A stretch of 8,280 nucleotides of DNA from contig DBXX01000057.1 of the NCBI GenBank assembly GCA_002309675.1, positions 36,463 to 44,742 on the forward strand. The letters are read 5' to 3'. Each line of letters starts with the position of its first letter. Within the stretch, counting starts at the first letter, position 1. This DNA comes from Lachnospiraceae bacterium UBA1201. GTDB taxonomy: Bacteria; Bacillota; Clostridia; Lachnospirales; Lachnospiraceae. A program made the position numbers and the translations under genes. Below, piece by piece: positions 1 to 7,110 of this stretch. The notes beneath the pieces were generated by a model that ran no database searches, was not told the origin of the DNA, and saw only the letters and a program-made list of their open reading frames with translations.

Positions 1-3
1 TTG

Positions 4-50
4 TTGGGAAATGTGTCAATTGGAACCGTCCCCATTGACACATTTTCCGA
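4..50. repeat. REP/RAYT-like palindromic element
   Basis: Arms ATGTGTCAAT (11-20) and ATTGACACAT (34-43) are a perfect 10-bp inverted repeat. Pairing extends outward to about 4-50 with two more A-T pairs and then mixed Watson-Crick and G-T pairs. The 13-base centre holds GGAACCGTCCCC. From memory, the motif GGGGACGGTTCC next to TGTCAAT/ATTGACA is a common dispersed repeat in Clostridia and other bacteria, often near Y1-type REP-associated transposases; no transposase is visible here. The left gene's stop codon (TGA, complement of 16-18) lies inside the left arm. The hairpin may also act as a 3' end for that gene, though no good U-tract follows on either strand. Confidence 0.6.
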
Positions 51-750
51 GAGAACGGATGTACTCAAAGAGTTTTATTACATTTTCCTCGTGGGGAGGG
101 AATAGGTAGGAGCCGATGTAGAGCGAAGATACATCATCATAGCCGACCAGTTCCAGGACCTTCGAGATCTGGTAGTCGTTGATGCGAAGGAGCGTCTGCT
201 CTTTTGCTACGGACTCGCCGGTGTCCTCATCCGTTTTGGTGAAGGTGCGGATGATGATGTCGTCCTTAAAGTATTCGTAGAGGTCAGCGGGCAGAAGCTC
301 GCGAAGATCTTTCCAGAAGTGCTGATTACCAAAGTGGGTCAAGCCGGCCTCGTCGGTGATCACATAGTCGAGCTGGTGTGCGACGATGTACATGACGAGC
401 TTCTGTTCGACCTCGTTGCTATACTGCCCCATGAAGAGGCCTTTTTCCATGAAGGTCCTTTCCTTCGCGCCGACTCCGATGAACTCGTCGAGATTTGTAC
501 TGAATGAATCTACGTTATCGCAGGACAGATTCAGAACGACTCCGAAGAGAACGTCGTCCTTACGGTTTTTGTAGTGAAGGATGAGCGATACGATGACAAC
601 GATCGTGACGACGATGAATATGATGTGGGCGGTATAGTAGTCGAAAATGTAGCCGACTTTCGCCGAAAAGCCTTTCAACTCCTTTATCTTTTTTATCTCG
701 CCTTTGAAGGTCTTGTGGACACTTTGGCGCTCTTTTTCCTGTTCAGTCAT
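16..750 (-). CDS. Single-pass membrane protein of unknown function
   Basis: I do not recognise a named family. The 244-residue protein has a charged Lys/Glu-rich N-terminal segment (1-35), one hydrophobic membrane segment at about 41-60, and a soluble C-terminal region of about 180 residues. A stretch near 113-152 (QKLVMYIVAHQLDYVITDE and following) looks faintly like the second-lobe pattern of solute-binding proteins, but this is only an impression. The start is the ATG at 748-750, preceded on the minus strand by CGGAG (760-764) nine bases upstream. The reading frame stays open to 930, but that extension crosses the promoter region and has no comparable ribosome site. The last eight residues or so (CVNGDGSN) are encoded by the palindrome at the window edge, so the native C-terminus may have been replaced. 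It is divergent from a YesL-family gene. Confidence 0.8.
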   Translation of the reverse strand: MTEQEKERQSVHKTFKGEIKKIKELKGFSAKVGYIFDYYTAHIIFIVVTIVVIVSLILHYKNRKDDVLFGVVLNLSCDNVDSFSTNLDEFIGVGAKERTFMEKGLFMGQYSNEVEQKLVMYIVAHQLDYVITDEAGLTHFGNQHFWKDLRELLPADLYEYFKDDIIIRTFTKTDEDTGESVAKEQTLLRINDYQISKVLELVGYDDVSSLYIGSYLFPPHEENVIKLFEYIRSLGKCVNGDGSN

Positions 751-835
751 AAGAAACAACTCCGAATTCTTGAAAGTTTGCGATGGGCTGCCCCTCCAAA
801 ACGGGAGAATGCACTGCGAAATCGCGTCAATGATT

Positions 836-864
836 ATCATACCATAAACGACAATGATTGTGTA
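836..864 (-). promoter_or_regulatory. Putative sigma-A promoter for the minus-strand membrane protein
   Basis: Read on the minus strand: TACACA (859-864), a 17-base spacer, then TATGAT (836-841) with TGG directly before it as an extended -10. This is 4/6 and 5/6 to consensus. Transcription would begin near 829, giving a leader of about 80 bases before the ATG at 750. It does not overlap the divergent plus-strand promoter (887-915). Confidence 0.5.
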
Positions 865-886
865 GGGGAAAATGATAATAAAAGGT

Positions 887-915
887 TTGCATTTTCTTCT
901 GCGGTTTGGTATAAT
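887..915 (+). promoter_or_regulatory. Sigma-A promoter with extended -10 for the YesL-family gene
   Basis: TTGCAT (887-892), a 17-base spacer, then a perfect TATAAT (910-915) with the extended -10 TGG at 907-909. The predicted start is near 922, about 35 bases before the ATG at 957. It lies in the 206-base divergent intergenic region, which otherwise holds only the two promoters and ribosome sites. Confidence 0.8.
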
Positions 916-956
916 AAAGTAGTATATCATTTCCTGTTAGAAACAGAGGTAGGTTC

Positions 957-1736
957 ATGGGTGGATTGTTCAACGTTGAAAACCCGTTTTGGACGTTTGT
1001 GGGGAAATTGTCGGATGCCATGCTCCTCGGCGCGCTATGGTTGGTGCTTTCGATCACGGTGATCGGCTATGGCCCTGCGACTACGGCGTTGTACTATGTC
1101 ACGTTTAAGATGGTGCGCAACGAAGAGAACTACGTTTTTAAAATGTTCTTCAAATCCTTTAAGGAAAACTTCCGGCAGGGTGCCATCATCGGCGTGATAA
1201 ATCTCGTGTTGGCTTTCCTGATCGTTTTTGATCTTTGGGTATACTATAATCAGGATACGAAGGCCAGCGGTTATCTGTTCGTGCTGTTTTTGGCGTTTGC
1301 GTTTATTTGGATCATCGGCAGCATTTACATTTTCGCGATTCTTTCGAAGTTTTCGAACAGCGTGAAAGTAATGTATGTGATGGCGTTTGCGTTGTCCATT
1401 AAACACTTTATGACGACGCTCATTTGCCTCGCGATCCTGGCAGCATGTATTGCGGCGGTGATCTTTATTCCGCCTTTGATTGCGTTCATCGGCGGCGCGT
1501 GCATATTCTTCATGGCTTTCCCGTTGCGAAAGGTCATGGACATATACACACAGAAGATCCTGGACCAGCAGGCGGCGAATGCATACCCGTCCGACGATAA
1601 AAAGCGTTCGGAAGAGCATCCGGAAGATCCCTCGGGCGATGAAGCCCCGGATGCAGAGGAAGATGGTGAAACTTCGGAACCTTGGGATGATGCACCCGAA
1701 GAGGACGCATCGGCCGGGGACGAGGAAAATAATTAA
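957..1736 (+). CDS. YesL-family (DUF624) integral membrane protein with acidic tail
   Basis: The 259-residue protein opens with the DUF624 pattern: NPFW at 9-12, GKLSD at 16-20, then the run ATTALYYVTFKMVR at 41-54 followed by FFKSFKENFRQ at 64-74. Hydrophobic segments lie at about 22-46, 75-95, 105-130 and 140-190, consistent with a polytopic inner-membrane protein. Family members often sit beside carbohydrate ABC transporters and are thought to assist them, but their biochemical role is not established; no transporter is visible here. The C-terminal 48 residues (212-259) are low complexity and very acidic, with roughly 22 Asp/Glu, and should extend from the membrane domain. The start ATG follows GAGGT (946-950) by six bases. 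An 80-base gap without a terminator separates it from the zinc-ribbon gene, so co-transcription is likely. Confidence 0.87.
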   Translation: MGGLFNVENPFWTFVGKLSDAMLLGALWLVLSITVIGYGPATTALYYVTFKMVRNEENYVFKMFFKSFKENFRQGAIIGVINLVLAFLIVFDLWVYYNQDTKASGYLFVLFLAFAFIWIIGSIYIFAILSKFSNSVKVMYVMAFALSIKHFMTTLICLAILAACIAAVIFIPPLIAFIGGACIFFMAFPLRKVMDIYTQKILDQQAANAYPSDDKKRSEEHPEDPSGDEAPDAEEDGETSEPWDDAPEEDASAGDEENN

Positions 1737-1799
1737 AGATAATTAAGCGGATCGATGCCGAAAGTAGGGCCGGTGTTGATGCGATTTACATTAAGGGAG

Positions 1800-1810
1800 G
1801 AAAGGAGGTG
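1800..1810 (+). promoter_or_regulatory. Exceptionally strong ribosome binding site that decides the zinc-ribbon gene start
   Basis: GAAAGGAGGTG matches the usual Bacillota anti-Shine-Dalgarno over 11 contiguous bases. It is preceded by a second purine block, AGGGAGG, at 1794-1800. A GTG at 1808-1810 is in frame, but it is part of the Shine-Dalgarno itself and so cannot be the start. The ATG at 1817, eight bases after AGGAGG, is therefore preferred. Confidence 0.8.
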
Positions 1811-1816
1811 CCAGAC

Positions 1817-3178
1817 ATGCGGTATTCATGTGAAAAATGCAAGAAGAAGTTTGAGTTCCGCGATATTATTTATTTTTGTCCGTATTGCGGAAACGGTTTG
1901 GCACAGTCTGATAAGGCGGAAGAGGAAAAAGCAAAACGCGAAGCTGAGGAGGCGGCGAAGCGCGAGGCTGAAGAAGCGGCGAAGCGTGAAGCAGCTGAGA
2001 AGGCTAAACGCGAGGCGGCTGAGAAGTCATCGAGGGAAAGCGAGTCACGCAAGGCGGCCAGAAAGGACGGCGCTTCGGACGACCCGCTCGCTAAGATAGC
2101 AGAGCAGTTGACCGCGAAGCTGGCGCAGGAAGTCCAGACTGAACTGAAAAACGCAGAAAAAGAATCTAAGGCAGAGAAGGCTGCGGAGAAGACAGCAGAA
2201 GCTAAAGAACCGGCACAGAAACCCGAACCCGAGCGTAAGAGACCGCCGCGTGCAGCAGGCGGAGCGATCCCGGGACGCGAACTGAAACTGAAGAAGAAGT
2301 ATTCCGCGATGGTTTCCGGATGTATCGATACCATCAACGATATAGCCTGTGCGAAGGTGAACGCCATCATGCCGGGCGGCAGTCTGTCCCAGTACGTCGG
2401 GAACGTAGAACTGATCCGCCAGAGCGTGAGCAGCCGAACCGCATTGTCCAGAATCGAAGGCTTTTTGGATACGATCGATAACGTTATCCTGACCATGAAG
2501 GAGAATACGAAGGAAAATGCAGAATCCCGCTTAAAGGCAGCGGTGAACGATATCGACGAGCTGGTTCGCGAACTGCATTCGCTTACAGGACGCCCCTATG
2601 AAAGCGGTAAGCTGATGCATACGGCAGAGAGCGCACAGATCGAACAGACTTGTACGAAGAAAGATATCCAGATCCTGTATAAGCAGGTGATCGGTGCTTA
2701 CCAGAAGTATAAGAGATGCGTTAACCAGAACGGTATGGATGCGGTGTTCCCTTCCAACCTGCATGGTAGCAATGTGCTTTCATTCTCCGATGAGTACGAT
2801 GACGATATGGCGCAGACTGAGCTGGACCGCGTTGAGTTCCTGAACATCAACGACGCCATCGAGTACATGAAGGAAAATAACGAACGTAAGTACTGGGGTA
2901 TGATGAATGAGGATTATGTTCCTCATGTCGACGTATTCTGGCGTGGCCTCGAGGAACTGTGCAGCTGCATTGACCACCAGGTTGCTGTGAAGTTCGATGA
3001 GTTCCTCCTGTGTATCGATACCGAGACCGCGACGGCTCTGGAGAACGACATCATGAGCCCGAAGTTCGTTGTGGACGACGCGAAGATGGCGAAGGCGAGC
3101 GAGTTCCAGAAGAAGCTTTCCGAGGAATATCAGAAGGTCATCAACCGTAAGAAGAACGGAGACGATTTCTATCGTTAA
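1817..3178 (+). CDS. Zinc-ribbon protein with octapeptide charged helix, function unknown
   Basis: The 453-residue protein has an N-terminal zinc ribbon, C5-x2-C8-x12-C21-x2-C24, in an MRYSCEKCKKKF context. Residues about 33-140 are rich in Ala, Glu, Lys and Arg, with four near-identical octapeptides (38-69) predicted to form a long charged helix or coiled coil, then a Pro-rich linker (about 131-152). Residues about 155-453 look like a mostly helical soluble domain that I cannot assign. There is no signal peptide or membrane segment, so it is presumably cytoplasmic. It lies 80 bases after the YesL-family gene and before a clear terminator, so it is probably the second gene of that operon. Its long charged helix could reach a membrane partner or the acidic tail of the upstream protein, but that is inference. 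The identity of the C-terminal domain is the main unknown. Confidence 0.85.
   Translation: MRYSCEKCKKKFEFRDIIYFCPYCGNGLAQSDKAEEEKAKREAEEAAKREAEEAAKREAAEKAKREAAEKSSRESESRKAARKDGASDDPLAKIAEQLTAKLAQEVQTELKNAEKESKAEKAAEKTAEAKEPAQKPEPERKRPPRAAGGAIPGRELKLKKKYSAMVSGCIDTINDIACAKVNAIMPGGSLSQYVGNVELIRQSVSSRTALSRIEGFLDTIDNVILTMKENTKENAESRLKAAVNDIDELVRELHSLTGRPYESGKLMHTAESAQIEQTCTKKDIQILYKQVIGAYQKYKRCVNQNGMDAVFPSNLHGSNVLSFSDEYDDDMAQTELDRVEFLNINDAIEYMKENNERKYWGMMNEDYVPHVDVFWRGLEELCSCIDHQVAVKFDEFLLCIDTETATALENDIMSPKFVVDDAKMAKASEFQKKLSEEYQKVINRKKNGDDFYR
1928..2023 (+). repeat. In-frame tandem 24-base repeat encoding charged octapeptides
   Basis: Four consecutive 24-base units encode KAKREAEE, AAKREAEE, AAKREAAE and KAKREAAE (residues 38-69). 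A decayed fifth unit, KSSRESES, follows to residue 77. The third and fourth codons of each unit always encode Lys-Arg, while synonymous positions vary (cgc/cgt, gag/gaa). That argues for an older expansion kept by selection on protein sequence rather than very recent slippage. Confidence 0.85.
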
Positions 3179-3219
3179 ACATAATCCGCAGATCGTCAGA
3201 TCCGGGAAAAATTTATAAG

Positions 3220-3259
3220 ACCGCCGATGGTTTTTCAGACTGTCGGCGGTTGATTTTTT
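3220..3259 (+). terminator. Rho-independent terminator after the zinc-ribbon gene
   Basis: ACCGCCGA (3220-3227) pairs perfectly with TCGGCGGT (3243-3250). Further G-T and G-C pairs can close the stem inward to a five-base loop. TGATTTTTT follows at once. It sits about 40 bases after the stop codon and separates the YesL/zinc-ribbon unit from the ispE unit. Confidence 0.9.
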
Positions 3260-3278
3260 ATGTATTTAGATGTATACT
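3250..3278 (+). promoter_or_regulatory. Putative promoter of the ispE operon
   Basis: TTGATT (3250-3255), a 17-base spacer, then TATACT (3273-3278): 4/6 and 5/6 matches to sigma-A boxes at ideal spacing. The -35 box begins with the last base of the upstream terminator stem and continues into its T-tract. The predicted start is near 3285, leaving an 80-base leader before the ispE ATG. Confidence 0.65.
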
Positions 3279-3285
3279 GTATACA
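3271..3285. promoter_or_regulatory. Candidate GntR/FCD operator over the ispE -10 box
   Basis: TGTATAC-T-GTATACA is a perfect 7-bp inverted repeat around one base. It also contains the 8-bp palindrome TGTATACA at 3278-3285. It covers the -10 box and the likely start site, an ideal place for a repressor. Many FadR/FCD-type GntR proteins bind short palindromes of the form T-GT-N-AC-A, and the second gene of this operon encodes one. Part of the likeness could be chance, because TATACT is also the -10 box. Confidence 0.4.
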
Positions 3286-3303
3286 CATGAAAGAGTGAGC
3301 CTT

Positions 3304-3338
3304 TCGCGCCGCCACGGACCACAGGCACCGGGGCGCGA
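3304..3338 (+). other. GC-rich hairpin in the ispE leader
   Basis: TCGCGCC (3304-3310) pairs with GGCGCGA (3332-3338) around a 21-base loop in the untranslated leader, ending 18 bases before the ispE ribosome site (3357-3362). There is no U-tract after it, so it is not a terminator. It could affect message stability or translation, and I do not recognise a riboswitch class. Confidence 0.35.
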
Positions 3339-3367
3339 CGGAGGGAAATAATCGTAAGAGGATCCGA

Positions 3368-4279
3368 ATGATCAATGAAATGAGAACGCGGGCCAGGGCG
3401 AAGATCAATCTGGCATTGGATATCACGGGAACGCGGGCGGACGGCTATCATGACGTCCGTATGATCATGCAGTCTTTAAGCCTGTATGATGACATCTATC
3501 TGCGGAGGATACCGGAGCCGGAGATCCGGCTGACATCGAATTTCCGCTTTATCCCGACGAACCAGATGAATCTGGCGTATCAGGCGGCGGAACTTTTGTT
3601 TAAGGAGTATCATCTTCCGGGAGGCATCGCCATCGACCTGAATAAGAGGATACCTGCAGCCGCGGGCCTGGCCGGCGGCAGTTCGGATGCGGCTTCGGTG
3701 TTGTTTGCGATCTCGCGGATGTTCAACCTTCCGCTGTCGCGCGGGATGCTGATGAAACGGGGCCTCACGATCGGGGCGGACGTGCCGTTCTGCCTGATGC
3801 GCGGGACTGCATTGGCCGAAGGAATCGGCGAGGAACTGACCCGACTTCCGGCCGCGCCGCACTATTACGTGCTGTTGGTGACGCCGCCGTTCGGAGTATC
3901 GACGCGTAAGGTCTACACCGAGCTCGATTCGATCACCGAGTCACTCAAACATCCGGATGTGGATGCCATGATCCGCGAGATCGAGCAGCCGAAGGGAGAC
4001 CTTCCAAAACTTTTGGGGAACTGCCTGGAGCAGGTGACCATTCCCATGCATCCGGTGATCGCGGATATCAAAAGAGACATGATCTCGCTGGGCGCGGTGG
4101 CTTCGCTCATGAGCGGGAGCGGCCCGACGGTGTTCGGTCTGTTTGAAGATGCTGATACGATGAAAGCGGCCTATAATACACTACGCGCGCATCATTACCC
4201 CGGACGTATCAATTACACAGAGTTTTACGATCCCGCCGCGGAATATTCGCAGAAGTATGTTCAGCGTAACGAGGAGTAA
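3368..4279 (+). CDS. ispE: 4-diphosphocytidyl-2-C-methyl-D-erythritol kinase (IspE)
   Basis: This GHMP-family kinase phosphorylates the 2-hydroxyl of CDP-methylerythritol with ATP, the fourth step of the MEP route to isopentenyl diphosphate, in the cytosol. The 303 residues fit the family length. Visible motifs are AKINLALDI (11-19, with the substrate-contacting Lys12), DGYHDV (25-30), the ATP-binding glycine loop PAAAGLAGGSSDAA (96-109), GADVPF (136-141, catalytic Asp138) and the C-terminal GHMP motif MSGSGPTVFGLF (248-259). The ATG at 3368 follows AGAGGA (3357-3362) by five bases, while the next in-frame ATG (3380) would be too far away. It is the first gene of a tight operon: the GntR regulator starts 11 bases after its stop, and the stop codon abuts that gene's ribosome site. 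No other MEP genes are nearby in the window. Confidence 0.96.
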   Translation: MINEMRTRARAKINLALDITGTRADGYHDVRMIMQSLSLYDDIYLRRIPEPEIRLTSNFRFIPTNQMNLAYQAAELLFKEYHLPGGIAIDLNKRIPAAAGLAGGSSDAASVLFAISRMFNLPLSRGMLMKRGLTIGADVPFCLMRGTALAEGIGEELTRLPAAPHYYVLLVTPPFGVSTRKVYTELDSITESLKHPDVDAMIREIEQPKGDLPKLLGNCLEQVTIPMHPVIADIKRDMISLGAVASLMSGSGPTVFGLFEDADTMKAAYNTLRAHHYPGRINYTEFYDPAAEYSQKYVQRNEE

Positions 4280-4290
4280 GGAGCGAAACG

Positions 4291-4977
4291 ATGCAAAACG
4301 ACAAAATGGATGAGTATATCAAACTGAATATGAACGAGTACCTGCCCCTGCGCGACGTTGTGTTTAATACCTTGCGCCAACTGATCCTGAAGGGGGAGCT
4401 CGCCCCGGGTGAGCGTCTTATGGAGGTTGCGCTCGCGACGCGTCTGGGCGTCAGCCGTACGCCGGTGCGCGAGGCGATCCGTAAGCTCGAACTCGAGGGT
4501 CTCGTGGTCAATATCCCCCGGCGCGGCGCCGAGGTTGCGCGGATCTCCGAGAAGAACCTGCGCGACGTCCTGGAGGTGCGCCGGACGCTGGAGGACCTGG
4601 CGGTGAGCCTGGCCTGCCGTCGTATCACCGAGGAGAAACTGCTGGAACTTAAGCGGGCGAACTCCTATTTTGAGCTTTCATTGTCTACGGACGATGCGAC
4701 GACGATCGCGGAGGCGGACGAGAAGTTCCACGATCTGATCTATCTGGCGACGCAGAATGATAAACTCCTGCAGCTGATGAACAACATCCGCGAGCAGATG
4801 TACCGCTACCGCCTGGAGTACATTAAGGATGCGAATAAGCGGCGCGCCCTGGTCGCGGAGCATAAGGTGATCGTTTCCGCGTTGGAGAAGGGGGACGAGG
4901 AGGCCGCTCGCAAGGCGATGTGGAAGCACATCGAGAACCAGGAAGCGACAGTCGCGCAAAACCTTTCCTTTCGCTAG
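4291..4977 (+). CDS. GntR-family transcriptional regulator, FadR/FCD subfamily
   Basis: The 228-residue protein has an N-terminal winged helix-turn-helix (about 18-84) with the GntR signature LGVSRTPVREAIRKLELEGL (52-71), and an all-helical FCD effector domain (about 88-222). The FCD metal-site residues are present: Asp143 and His147 (EADEKFHD), His191 (AEHKVI) and His213 (WKHIE), so it probably binds a metal-coordinated small carboxylate. The ligand cannot be deduced. The ATG follows AAGGAG (4278-4283) by seven bases, and that site overlaps the ispE stop. Being inside the ispE operon it may control its own transcription, and a TGTATAC-T-GTATACA palindrome over the ispE promoter is a plausible operator. 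A catabolic target elsewhere is equally possible. Confidence 0.93.
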   Translation: MQNDKMDEYIKLNMNEYLPLRDVVFNTLRQLILKGELAPGERLMEVALATRLGVSRTPVREAIRKLELEGLVVNIPRRGAEVARISEKNLRDVLEVRRTLEDLAVSLACRRITEEKLLELKRANSYFELSLSTDDATTIAEADEKFHDLIYLATQNDKLLQLMNNIREQMYRYRLEYIKDANKRRALVAEHKVIVSALEKGDEEAARKAMWKHIENQEATVAQNLSFR

Positions 4978-4988
4978 AGGTAGTGCCC

Positions 4989-5453
4989 ATGTATGAGAAT
5001 AAACGATCGGCCGTGATCGATTTTCGGATCATGACGCGCGTGGACGGAGCCGAGGAGGTCACGGAGTATTCCGGGGATGCGACCTGCGCATCCACTGCGG
5101 GTGGCTTCTATGCTTCCTTCGAAGAGAAGATCCCGGGCGTCGAGGAGGTCGTCACGACGCTTATGAAGGCGGAGACGTACATTTCCGATACCGGGAGCGA
5201 GGCGTGCCGGATCACGCTGACGCGGCGCGGACCGATCCAGACGAAGATGGTGTTTGTGACCGGGGAGGTCACGCATTGCCCGTACCAGACACCGATCGGA
5301 GTGCTGCTGTTTGACATCGAGACGACTGAACTGGCGTTTTCGCAGGACTACGACGGGGCGGCGGCGAGCGCGGCATACCGCGTGCTGCAGGGCGGCGAGG
5401 AGATCTCGCAGGCAGAGTTTTCGCTGCAGATCACCTATGTGGCCCAAGCCTGA
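4989..5453 (+). CDS. DUF1934 (YwiB-like) beta-barrel protein
   Basis: The 154-residue protein has no signal peptide or membrane segment. It matches what I recall of DUF1934: an N-terminal strand region ending in a TT-LMK motif (VVTTLMKAETYIS at 54-66), then alternating strands, a RRGPIQTKMVF stretch, a YQTPIGVLLFDIETTEL stretch and a C-terminal strand SLQITYV. The family is thought to form a calycin-like barrel and has no established function. The chosen start is the ATG at 4989, seven bases after AGAGGT (4976-4981), which overlaps the gntR stop codon and suggests translational coupling. A longer frame back to 4920 would overlap gntR by 58 bases and lacks a ribosome site. It is the third gene of the ispE-gntR unit. 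The family assignment rests on memory of the pattern rather than an alignment. Confidence 0.75.
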   Translation: MYENKRSAVIDFRIMTRVDGAEEVTEYSGDATCASTAGGFYASFEEKIPGVEEVVTTLMKAETYISDTGSEACRITLTRRGPIQTKMVFVTGEVTHCPYQTPIGVLLFDIETTELAFSQDYDGAAASAAYRVLQGGEEISQAEFSLQITYVAQA

Positions 5454-5522
5454 GGCGCGTGGCACCAGATGTAATAATACGTTCGAATGATGTCATTTTC
5501 CTGTTTTTTATGGGGTGGAAAC

Positions 5523-5550
5523 TTGCAATTCCGAACGGATGAACTATAAT
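5523..5550 (+). promoter_or_regulatory. Sigma-A promoter of pgi
   Basis: TTGCAA (5523-5528), a 16-base spacer, then a perfect TATAAT (5545-5550). The start would fall near 5557, giving a leader of about 35 bases that contains the pgi ribosome site. It gives pgi transcription independent of the upstream operon. No convincing terminator lies between 5454 and 5522, so read-through could add to it. Confidence 0.8.
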
Positions 5551-5577
5551 GAAACTAACAGTAATTTACTACAATGT

Positions 5578-5585
5578 GAGGAGGA
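5578..5585 (+). promoter_or_regulatory. Ribosome binding site deciding the pgi start
   Basis: GAGGAGGA lies seven bases (from AGGAGG) before the ATG at 5592. An in-frame TTG at 5586 directly abuts this site and is too close to be the start. Confidence 0.85.
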
Positions 5586-5591
5586 TTGAGC

Positions 5592-6938
<1,347 letters not shown>

Positions 6939-6964
6939 TTGAATGATCTGAAGAAAGATATAAG

Positions 6965-7007
6965 AATCCCGGCGGGTGTCATAGTATGACACCCGCCGGG
7001 ATTTCTT
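6965..7007 (+). terminator. Strong rho-independent terminator after pgi
   Basis: Positions 6965-6982 and 6986-7003 form an 18-bp perfect stem with a three-base loop (AGT at 6983-6985). The core is GC-rich (TCCCGGCGGGTGTCA and its complement), and TTTCTT trails it. The stem begins 26 bases after the pgi stop. The U-tract is broken, but the stem is very stable; it could work in both directions. Confidence 0.9.
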
Positions 7008-7110
7008 ATGTTTGGACCGTCGGCTTTTGCTTGCCGTTGCAACTGTCGGATAGCATAGCGTTCCGGACTGTGGACAGACTTAATAAGATGTATAATTCTG
7101 CCATGTAGCG

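Noticed and set aside
751..930. A 60-residue N-terminal extension of the minus-strand membrane protein, starting at 930.
   Set aside because: It crosses both divergent promoters and lacks a ribosome site, whereas the ATG at 750 has CGGAG at good spacing.
1755..2099. A 114-codon Arg-rich plus-strand frame overlapping the zinc-ribbon gene.
   Set aside because: It is out of frame with the zinc ribbon, lacks a ribosome site at its start and has a composition typical of a shifted frame.
1870..2496. A 208-codon minus-strand frame with a Ser/Ala/Arg/Phe-rich repeat.
   Set aside because: It is the mirror of the octapeptide repeat in the zinc-ribbon gene and has no independent coding evidence.
3179..3367. 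Possible riboswitch in the ispE upstream region.
   Set aside because: Only a terminator, a promoter and one simple hairpin are visible, with no known aptamer pattern.
5483..5516. Possible terminator after the DUF1934 gene (AATG/CATT pairing followed by a T-rich stretch).
   Set aside because: The stem is only about four A-T-rich pairs and too weak to call. The transcript may run on into pgi.
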